In this document: piece by piece, positions 57,705 through 64,000 of the stretch
Layout of the letters: every line of letters starts with the position of its first letter
Position numbering within the stretch: position 1 is the stretch's first letter
Source: Mycolicibacterium doricum
Lineage (GTDB): Bacteria > Actinomycetota > Actinomycetes > Mycobacteriales > Mycobacteriaceae
Length of the DNA stretch: 64,000 nucleotides
Direction: 5' to 3'
NCBI RefSeq assembly: GCF_010728155.1
Contig: NZ_AP022605.1
Span: 1,488,001-1,552,000 of the forward strand
Notes under the pieces: generated by a model
Told to the model about the DNA's origin: nothing
What the model saw: only the letters and a program-made list of their open reading frames with translations
The model's database searches: none
Made by a program: the position numbers and the translations under genes

Positions 57705-58769
57705 ATGAACACCCGCCGTGAACTGCCCGACTCGCCCTATCTCGCCGCCGCTCGCGGCCGCAAACCTGCCCGGGTGCCGGTGTGGTTCATGCGGCAGGCG
57801 GGCCGCTCGCTGCCCGAGTACCGGGCGGTGCGGGCGCGCAACACCATGATGCAGACGTGCTTCGACGCCGAGCTGATCACCGAGATAACGCTGCAGCCGG
57901 TGCGCAGGCACGGCGTCGACGCCGCGATCCTCTTCTCCGACATCGTCGTCCCACTGCGTGCGTCGGGCATCGCGTTGGACATCGTGCCCGACGTGGGACC
58001 GGTGATGGACCATCCGGTGCGCACCGCCGCCGACGTCGCCGCGATCAGACCGCTCGAGCGGCAGACGATCGAACCTGTCGGACAGGCGGTGCGGATGCTC
58101 ACCGCGGCACTCGGCGACGTTCCCCTGATCGGCTTCGCCGGCGCCCCGTTCACGCTCGCCTCGTACCTGGTGGAGGGGGGGCCGAGCAGGCACCACGAAC
58201 GCACCAAGGCCATGATGCTCGGTGCGCCCGACACCTGGCACGCGCTCATGTCGGCACTGACCGACGTGACGATCGCCTTCCTGCAGGCCCAGGTCGACGC
58301 GGGAGTCGACGCCCTGCAGCTGTTCGACTCGTGGGCGGGCATGCTGTCGTTGGCCGACTACCGGGCCTACGTGCTGCCGCACAGCACGCGCGTGTTCCAG
58401 GCGCTCGCACCCGCAGGTGTGCCCATGACCCACTTCGGTGTGGGCACCGCCGAGTTGCTTGGCGCCATGTCCGAGGCCATTTCCGCGTCCGGCGCGCCCG
58501 GTGTGGTTGGCGTGGACTGGCGCACCTCGCTCACGGATGCCGCGCGCCGGGTCGAGCGCGGCAGCACGCTACAGGGCAACCTCGACCCGGTTGTCCTGCT
58601 GGCCGGGTGGCCGGTGGTCGACCGCGCGGTGCGGGCCGTGGTCGAGGACGGCAGGCAGGCCGTCGACGCCGGCGCGGCGGGTCATGTGTTCAACCTCGGG
58701 CACGGCGTGCTGCCCGCGACCGATCCGGAGATCGTGACCGCCACCGTGGAGCTGGTGCATTCGTTGTGA
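57705..58769 (+). CDS. hemE: uroporphyrinogen III decarboxylase HemE
   Basis: The 354-aa enzyme makes coproporphyrinogen III. The signature [16 protein letters not shown] near residue 26 carries the substrate-binding arginines. Further motifs are [14 protein letters not shown] (catalytic Asp) and [17 protein letters not shown]. The C-terminal [14 protein letters not shown] has the conserved histidine. It is first in the hemE-hemY-hemQ unit, and its TGA overlaps the hemY GTG. Confidence 0.97.
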   Translation: MNTRRELPDSPYLAAARGRKPARVPVWFMRQAGRSLPEYRAVRARNTMMQTCFDAELITEITLQPVRRHGVDAAILFSDIVVPLRASGIALDIVPDVGPVMDHPVRTAADVAAIRPLERQTIEPVGQAVRMLTAALGDVPLIGFAGAPFTLASYLVEGGPSRHHERTKAMMLGAPDTWHALMSALTDVTIAFLQAQVDAGVDALQLFDSWAGMLSLADYRAYVLPHSTRVFQALAPAGVPMTHFGVGTAELLGAMSEAISASGAPGVVGVDWRTSLTDAARRVERGSTLQGNLDPVVLLAGWPVVDRAVRAVVEDGRQAVDAGAAGHVFNLGHGVLPATDPEIVTATVELVHSL

Positions 58770-60121
58770 GCCGGAGATACTGCGTTGTCGGGGGCGGTAT
58801 CTCGGGTCTTGCGGCGGCCTACCGGCTGCGGGTGACCACCGGGCCGGACGCCACGATCACCGTCTTCGACCCCGCCGACCGCCTCGGCGGAGTCTTGCGC
58901 ACCGAACAGGTCGGCGGTCAAGTGCTCGACGTCGGCGCCGAGGCATTCGTCGCGCGACGGCCGGAGGTGCCGGCACTGCTCGCCGAACTGGGATTGGCCG
59001 GCCGCCAGGTCGGCACCACCGGCGCCCGCCCGCTCATCTACAGCGAGGGCCGGCTACACCAGATGCCACAGCACACCATCCAGGGCATCCCGTCCGGGGC
59101 GGTGTCGATGGCGGGGCTGGTCGACGACGCAACGATCGCTTGCATCACCGACGAACCCATGCGGCCGCTGCGCTGGCGCCCCGGCGCCGACCCCAGCGTG
59201 GGTGAACTGGTCGCCGACCGTTTCGGCGAACAGGTGGTGGCCCGATCGGTCGATCCGCTCCTGGGCGGCGTGTACGCCGGGTCGGCGGCGTCGATCGGGT
59301 TGCGCGCGGCCGCCCCCACCCTGGCCGCCGCGCTCGATCGCGGTGCGCGAAACCTCACCGAAGCCGTGCGGGAGGCTCTGCCGCCGCCGGCGCCGGGCTC
59401 GGTCTTCGGAGCCGTCGACGGCGGCTACACGGTGCTTGTGGACGCGCTGCGCCACCAGGCCGGCGTCCACTGGGTCCAGGTGGGCGTCGAGCGGGTCGAT
59501 CTGGTGGGCCGGGGCGTCGACATCGTCGACGACGAGGGCAACCGCTGGCCGGCCGACGCGGTGGTGCTGGCGGTGCCCGCACCGCGATTGCCTCGGCTGG
59601 TCGAACACATCGCACCACGCACCGCGACCGCCGCACGACGGATCCCGGTAGCCTCGGCCGCGGTGGTCGCGCTGGCGTTGCCCGGTGGCACACCGCTGCC
59701 GCAACAGTCCGGGGTGCTGGTGGCCAGCGGCGAACGTCTGCGCGCCAAGGCGATCACCCTTTCCTCCCGTAAATGGGGCCGGCGCGGGAACGCCGAACTG
59801 GTGCGGTTGTCCTACGGCCGCTTCGGTGACGACCTGGCCCGCAGCACCGGCGACGAGGACCTACTGGCCTGGGCCGCGGCGGATCTGACGACGGTGTTCG
59901 GCATCGACGCCGAACCCGTCGACAGCCACGTGCAGCGCTGGATCGACGCGATGCCGCAGTACGGACCGGGCCACGCCGATCTGGTGGCCGATCTGCGAGC
60001 CGGTCTACCGAAGGCGGTCTCCGTGGCCGGCGGCTACCTGGACGGCATCGGTGTGCCCGCCTGCGTGGCCTCGGCCAGCCGGGCGGTGGCGTCGCTGGCC
60101 ACCTCGGCCGCGGCACGATAG
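58766..60121 (+). CDS. hemY: coproporphyrinogen III oxidase (HemY/CgoX)
   Basis: The 451-aa FAD enzyme oxidises coproporphyrinogen III to coproporphyrin III in the Gram-positive heme route. The FAD dinucleotide motif is [15 protein letters not shown] (6-20), and the C-terminal FAD stretch [19 protein letters not shown] lies near 428-446. Older annotations call it protoporphyrinogen oxidase; the HemQ partner next door favours the coproporphyrin route. The GTG start overlaps the hemE stop. The TAG stop sits in the first unit of a 16-bp tandem repeat. Confidence 0.94.
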   Translation: MSRRYCVVGGGISGLAAAYRLRVTTGPDATITVFDPADRLGGVLRTEQVGGQVLDVGAEAFVARRPEVPALLAELGLAGRQVGTTGARPLIYSEGRLHQMPQHTIQGIPSGAVSMAGLVDDATIACITDEPMRPLRWRPGADPSVGELVADRFGEQVVARSVDPLLGGVYAGSAASIGLRAAAPTLAAALDRGARNLTEAVREALPPPAPGSVFGAVDGGYTVLVDALRHQAGVHWVQVGVERVDLVGRGVDIVDDEGNRWPADAVVLAVPAPRLPRLVEHIAPRTATAARRIPVASAAVVALALPGGTPLPQQSGVLVASGERLRAKAITLSSRKWGRRGNAELVRLSYGRFGDDLARSTGDEDLLAWAAADLTTVFGIDAEPVDSHVQRWIDAMPQYGPGHADLVADLRAGLPKAVSVAGGYLDGIGVPACVASASRAVASLATSAAAR

Positions 60122-60160
60122 AACCATGGCACGATAGAACCATGGCACGATAGAACCATG
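60113..60160. repeat. 16-bp tandem repeat, three copies, spanning the hemY stop and hemQ start
   Basis: GCACGATAGAACCATG is present at 60113-60128, 60129-60144 and 60145-60160. The first copy holds the hemY stop (TAG, 60119-60121) and the third ends with the hemQ ATG. Each copy carries an ATG (60126, 60142, 60158), in three different frames since 16 is not a multiple of three. Confidence 0.98.
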
Positions 60161-60862
60161 GCCAAGCTCGACTTCGACGCGCTCAACTCCACCATCCGCT
60201 ATCTCATGTTCTCGGTGTTCTCCGTGCGGCCGGGGGAGCTGGGTTACGAGGAACAGGCGCGCACGGCGGTCGTCGACGAGACCGCCACCTTCCTCAAACA
60301 GCAGGAGGAACGTGGGGTCGTGGTCCGCGGGCTCTACGACATCGCGGGGATGCGGGCCGACGCCGACTTCATGATCTGGACCCACGCCGGCAACGTCGAG
60401 GCGCTGCAGGCCACCTACTCCGACTTCCGCCGCACCACCGGGCTCGGCCGAGCCAGCACACCGATGTGGAGCACCGTCGCGCTGCACCGTCCCGCGGAGT
60501 TCAACAAGAGCCACATTCCGGCTTTCCTGGCGGGGGAGGACCCGGGCAACTACATCTGCGTCTACCCGTTCGTCCGGTCGCTGGAGTGGTACCTGCTGCC
60601 CGACGACGAGCGCCGTCGCATGCTTTCCGAGCACGGTATGGCCGCGCGTGGATACAAGGACGTCCGCGCCAACACGGTGCCGGCGTTCGCGCTCGGTGAC
60701 TACGAGTGGATCCTCGCCTTCGAGGCGCCGGAACTGCACCGCATCGTCGATCTGATGCGTGACCTGCGGGCCACCGACGCCCGGCGCCACGTCCGCGAGG
60801 AGACCCCGTTCTTCACCGGACCGCGCGTGGGCGTCGAGGAACTGGTCGCGCGGCTGCCGTAG
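60158..60862 (+). CDS. hemQ: coproheme decarboxylase HemQ (ChdC)
   Basis: The 234-aa chlorite-dismutase-fold enzyme converts coproheme to heme b, the last step of the pathway. The catalytic tyrosine is Y136 in CVYPFVRS, and H159 in [10 protein letters not shown] fits the actinobacterial distal-side histidine. [14 protein letters not shown] and [17 protein letters not shown] are typical. ATG 60158, in the last repeat unit, is the only repeat ATG in this frame. It has no clear ribosome site of its own; translation may couple from hemY. Confidence 0.94.
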   Translation: MAKLDFDALNSTIRYLMFSVFSVRPGELGYEEQARTAVVDETATFLKQQEERGVVVRGLYDIAGMRADADFMIWTHAGNVEALQATYSDFRRTTGLGRASTPMWSTVALHRPAEFNKSHIPAFLAGEDPGNYICVYPFVRSLEWYLLPDDERRRMLSEHGMAARGYKDVRANTVPAFALGDYEWILAFEAPELHRIVDLMRDLRATDARRHVREETPFFTGPRVGVEELVARLP

Positions 60863-60893
60863 GGCAGCGTCGGTGAGGTGGTCCGCGCGGTCG

Positions 60894-61301
60894 TCAGCCC
60901 GTCGGGACCAACCTCAGCGAGATGGAGTTGATGCAGTACCGCTGGTCGGTCGGCGTCGGATAGCCCTCGCCTTCGAACACGTGGCCCAGGTGGCTGTGGC
61001 AGTTCGCGCACACCACCTCGACCCGTCGCATCCCCAGTGAATCGTCGGGCCGCAGGATGACCGCGTCGGAATCGGCCGGGTCGAAGAACGACGGCCAGCC
61101 GCAATGGGATTCGAACTTCTCAGTGCTGCGGAACAGTTCGGCGCCGCAGGCCCGGCACTGATAGACACCCTCGGTCTTGGTGTCGGTGTACTCGCCGGTG
61201 AACGGCCGCTCGGTGCCGGCGCGGCGCAGCACCGCGAATTCCTCGGGAGTGAGCTTGCGGCGCCACTCGTCGTCGGTCAGTTGCACCTTCGGAGCAGTCA
61301 T
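60894..61301 (-). CDS. msrB: peptide methionine-(R)-S-oxide reductase MsrB
   Basis: The 135-aa enzyme repairs methionine-R-sulfoxide in proteins. Zinc ligands are C-x2-C pairs in YQCRACGAELF and VVCANCHSHLGH. The catalytic cysteine is in QRYCINSISLRL. GWPSFFDP and GHVFEGEGYPTPTDQ complete the fold. It matches Rv2674 and follows aftC (12-nt gap) only in position, since both are on the minus strand with msrB downstream reading away from hemQ. Confidence 0.96.
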   Translation of the reverse strand: MTAPKVQLTDDEWRRKLTPEEFAVLRRAGTERPFTGEYTDTKTEGVYQCRACGAELFRSTEKFESHCGWPSFFDPADSDAVILRPDDSLGMRRVEVVCANCHSHLGHVFEGEGYPTPTDQRYCINSISLRLVPTG

Positions 61302-61313
61302 GACCCCAAGCTA

Positions 61314-62630
61314 CTACGCCGTCGGCGCCGCACGTCTGACCTCAGCGGCATCCCCGGCGGGGTCGGCCAGCCAGGGCGGGTCGATACCCCGGTCGAGGCG
61401 GCCGTCGGCCTTGGCGTCGAGGTAACGGAAGTACAGCACGGCGAAGACCACCACCAGCATCAGCGACCAGCCGTAGGTCACCTTCATGTATTCCAGGAAC
61501 CGGCCGGTGGTGGGCCACCGCCACATCAGCCACCTGTCCATCGTCATGAATCCGTACACCGCCAGCCACGCCGGCCAGTTGCGCAGCACCGAGTTGGGCA
61601 ACACCACCGTCATCAGGAACGGGAACAGCATCATCGAGTAGTAGGCCTGGCCCAGCGACAGCACCAGGAACGACGCGATCAGCAGCACCCCCGAGGACGT
61701 CAGCATCCAGAAGCGCGGGTCGCGGGTGCGATAGAAGCGGTACAGCAGCACCAGGCTGCCGACCGTGAGCGCCAGGAAGAGTATCCGCAGCGCGAGGATC
61801 AGCAGTGGCGGCAGGCCGTAGTAGATCCCGTTGCCCTCGATGGAGCTGTTGAAGTAGTCCCGGGTGCCCATGATGTAGGGCACCGTGCGGGTGACGAAGT
61901 TCATCGGGTCGCTCACCAGCGGCCAGGCCGCGAGGTTGAACGCCGCAGGTACCGCGACGGCCGTGACCAGTGACCGCCACTGACCGTTGAGCAGCGGCAA
62001 CAACAACAACGGCGCCAATGACGGTTTGACGACCAGTGCCAGGCCGATCGCCACGCCGGCCAGCCACTCGTGGCTGCGTCTGCCGTCGAGCAGCCAGCGG
62101 AAGAACAGCACCTCGGCCAGCAGCATGAAGCCGTTGATGTTGGTGAAAACGATGGTGTTGGTGACCGATTCGGTGCAGTACATCGCGAGCACCAGTGCCG
62201 GGGCCGCCACCGAGGTCAGCGTGTAGTTGAACATCCGCAGCAGGAAGTACGCGGCGAGCAGAGTGGCGAGGCTGTTGAGCGTGAAATACCAGTTGCGCGA
62301 GGCGAATTCCGGTAGGAAGCCGAACGGCGCCAGCAGCAGGGTCCCGCCCGGCGGGTAGAGGTAGTGCGGGTCGACGTGGTCGAAGTGCTCGTTGTAGATG
62401 TCCAGCCCCAGGCGCAGATTCGACACCGCGCGGTAGACCGGCCCGAAGTCGTCGGTGATGTAGCCGTTGGTTCCCAGGACGTAGGTGCGGTGGATCACCG
62501 TCATGATGGCCAACGGCCACAACACGCTGCGCAGTACCGTTGCCGCGCCGGGGGGCGACGTGCGTGGCCGGAAGGCGTTGGACAGGCCGGTGCGAAGAGA
62601 ATCTGCTGCCGCCACGAGCGAACCGTACAC
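61314..62630 (-). CDS. aftC: alpha-(1->3)-arabinofuranosyltransferase AftC (GT87)
   Basis: The 438-aa membrane glycosyltransferase adds the alpha-1,3 branch to arabinan of arabinogalactan and lipoarabinomannan, using decaprenyl-phosphoarabinose. About ten to twelve helices are seen. The early extracytoplasmic loop has YITDDFGPVYRAVSNLRLG, with the acidic pair of GT-C enzymes, then LYPPGGTLLLAPFGFLP. The match is to Rv2673. It precedes msrB on the minus strand. Confidence 0.93.
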   Translation of the reverse strand: MYGSLVAAADSLRTGLSNAFRPRTSPPGAATVLRSVLWPLAIMTVIHRTYVLGTNGYITDDFGPVYRAVSNLRLGLDIYNEHFDHVDPHYLYPPGGTLLLAPFGFLPEFASRNWYFTLNSLATLLAAYFLLRMFNYTLTSVAAPALVLAMYCTESVTNTIVFTNINGFMLLAEVLFFRWLLDGRRSHEWLAGVAIGLALVVKPSLAPLLLLPLLNGQWRSLVTAVAVPAAFNLAAWPLVSDPMNFVTRTVPYIMGTRDYFNSSIEGNGIYYGLPPLLILALRILFLALTVGSLVLLYRFYRTRDPRFWMLTSSGVLLIASFLVLSLGQAYYSMMLFPFLMTVVLPNSVLRNWPAWLAVYGFMTMDRWLMWRWPTTGRFLEYMKVTYGWSLMLVVVFAVLYFRYLDAKADGRLDRGIDPPWLADPAGDAAEVRRAAPTA

Positions 62631-62651
62631 CGACGCTGCGCCGCCGAGACG

Positions 62652-64000
62652 TCAGGCCGGACAGTACGTGTCGGTAGCCGGCGGGGCGCCGTTGTCGACG
62701 TAACTCACCACGGGTGCCAGTGCGCACGGGGAGTAGACGCTCGCCCCGTGGCCGATGCCCTGCCACATGACGCGCTTGTTGGATGCCCCGGCGTTGAGGA
62801 TCGTCGCCGCGACCGCCGCGACCCCTTCGTTGCCGACGATGGGGTCGTTCTGGACGCCCAGCAGCAACACGGGCACCGACAGGTCCTTGGGTTCTGCGGG
62901 CGCTGACCCGCTCGGCCAGTTGAGGCATTTGACCAGGTCGAGGGCACCGACCACGCCGAACTGGGGATACTGCTTACCCCAGGCCACCACCAGCTCGCGC
63001 ACCCGGTCGGGGGTCGGGCGGCTGAGCGCGTCGCTGCAGGAGTTGACGAACTGACCGTCGGTCTGGCGCAGCCCCTCCGCGTCGGCGATGAGAGCTGTCA
63101 GCCGGGCGGTGTCGCCGGTGCGGGCGCCGGCCAGCGCCGCCCCGAGATCGTTGGTGGACGTGGCACCGTCGCCCTTCGGGAACGCCAGCGCCGTGGAGAT
63201 CGCTTCGGTGACTGCGGCCACCGACGCCCCGCCGGGTCCGTCTCCCGATCGGGCCGCCGACAGCAGCCCGTCGACGACACCTTTGGGGTCGGGGGCGGCC
63301 GGGCAACCGATGGCCACACACTGCGCAGCCCAGGCGTCGAGCGCCGCCTGCTCACCCTTGACCCGCTGTTCTGCGGCGGCCTCGGCGCCGATCGCCAGCG
63401 GCAGCGGCGAGTCGAGCGCCAAGCGGGCCACCTTGTTGGGGTGCGATCCGGCGTAGGCCAGCGCCACCTGGGCACCGTTGCCGATCCCGAGCAGCGCCAG
63501 CGCCGGCACGTCCCAGGTACTGCGCAACCGCTCGAGGTCTTCGGCGGCGTGCGCGTTGTCATAGGCCGAGTCCCCGGGCGCGATGGTGTCGGTGCAGCTG
63601 GTCGTCGCCGTCATCGTGATGGCGCCGAGGTTGGCGACCGGATCGTCACCGTAGGAGAACTGGGCCTGCTCGATCATCTCCTGACGGTCGTAGAGGTCGC
63701 GGCACTCCAGCGCCCCGGACATGCCGATGCCCCGACGGTCGACGGCGACGATCGGATGCTGGTCGACCACAGCCGGGGAGCGCGCCAGCCACACCGGCAG
63801 CTGCACCGAGGACGGCAGGTCGGAGCCGGTCGTCATCACCACCGGTCCGGCGTCCTGCGGCGTGCGCGGCGACGTCGCGCGTACGACACCGATGGTCACC
63901 GTGCCCGTGGCGCCGTCGATGGGGTCGAGGTCGGCGTCGTAGGTCGCGCAGTCCAGCGTCACACCCGGCGCCGGGTCGACGTCGGCGTCCCCGAACACCT
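62652..64000 (-). CDS. TAP-like exported hydrolase/protease homologue (Rv2672-like), N-terminus cut by window
   Basis: At least 449 codons are visible; the frame continues past the right edge, so the signal peptide is not seen. The alpha/beta-hydrolase core has VVMTTGSDLPSS, VAVDRRGIGMSGALECRD, and a C-terminal TAP-like domain with LLLGVQNDPIVG (acid) and QGIGHGASVYSPC (histidine). The nucleophile elbow reads LALLGIGNGAQVALAY, so the serine of G-x-S-x-G is a glycine. Rv2672 is called a secreted protease; with this elbow, catalysis would need another residue. It lies 21 nt upstream of aftC. Confidence 0.85.
   Translation of the reverse strand, partial: VFGDADVDPAPGVTLDCATYDADLDPIDGATGTVTIGVVRATSPRTPQDAGPVVMTTGSDLPSSVQLPVWLARSPAVVDQHPIVAVDRRGIGMSGALECRDLYDRQEMIEQAQFSYGDDPVANLGAITMTATTSCTDTIAPGDSAYDNAHAAEDLERLRSTWDVPALALLGIGNGAQVALAYAGSHPNKVARLALDSPLPLAIGAEAAAEQRVKGEQAALDAWAAQCVAIGCPAAPDPKGVVDGLLSAARSGDGPGGASVAAVTEAISTALAFPKGDGATSTNDLGAALAGARTGDTARLTALIADAEGLRQTDGQFVNSCSDALSRPTPDRVRELVVAWGKQYPQFGVVGALDLVKCLNWPSGSAPAEPKDLSVPVLLLGVQNDPIVGNEGVAAVAATILNAGASNKRVMWQGIGHGASVYSPCALAPVVSYVDNGAPPATDTYCPA

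Noticed and set aside
61342..62928. Long minus-strand frame overlapping aftC
   Set aside because: It is out of frame with aftC, and the translation is Arg/Pro/Gly-rich, as expected of a shadow.

Overview
The window is high-GC actinobacterial DNA from a rapidly growing mycobacterium of the Mycolicibacterium type. Gene order from recA to aftC runs almost parallel, in descending locus number, to the Mycobacterium tuberculosis block Rv2737c-Rv2672. Unlike M. tuberculosis, a group 1h [NiFe]-hydrogenase operon sits beside recA, as in M. smegmatis. RecA has no intein. No IS element, prophage, CRISPR array, tRNA or rRNA was recognised; assignments rest on sequence recognition alone, without database searches.

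Region 1 (1-6028, minus strand): hypA-hypB, hhyS-hhyL (high-affinity H2-oxidising hydrogenase), a NifU/Rieske-like fusion (hhyE), then DUF5947 and DUF6084 genes, the last cut by the left edge. Region 2 (6101-8736): a frameshifted alpha/beta hydrolase divergent from recA-recX; recA has both a LexA box and a PafBC-type promoter. Region 3 (8750-12803, minus): two small membrane proteins and the gluA-gluB-gluC-gluD glutamate ABC importer, with a 32-bp tandem repeat before gluD. Region 4 (12878-22966): miaB, miaA, dapF, hflX and a DEAD-box helicase, with conserved membrane and unknown genes.

Region 5 (23353-34174): an LGFP-repeat wall/membrane protein, lexA divergent from a ChiZ-like LysM gene, nrdR, PhzF, a hydrolase, a PAC2 protein, a lipoprotein standing where sthA would be expected, a DUF4192 gene, ideR and sigB. 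Region 6 (34322-40940): conserved small proteins, a BrkB membrane protein, a decayed methyltransferase/RidA remnant with a 19-bp minisatellite, then ppgK-sigA and suhB. Region 7 (40946-50428): cei, DUF4193, DUF3093, dut, DUF3710, an OB-fold protein, DUF3159, the ceoB/ceoC RCK pair divergent from a KimA-like transporter, and an RNA uracil methyltransferase. Region 8 (50737-64000): nhaA, dxs, a PhoD-like phosphatase, rnd, DUF3000, the coproporphyrin-dependent heme genes hemE-hemY-hemQ, msrB, aftC and a TAP-like hydrolase/protease cut by the right edge.

Two themes recur. Many starts look leaderless, with a TANNNT hexamer 6-8 nt before GTG or ATG. Short tandem duplications (14-32 bp) lie repeatedly at gene boundaries, sometimes copying a start codon or a promoter -10 element. 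I found no convincing wholly new system. The best leads are the hydrogenase accessory proteins with unusual cysteine patterns, the multiplied -10 elements upstream of sigA, the repeat-borne start codons at hemQ and gluD, and the TAP-like protein lacking its serine nucleophile.
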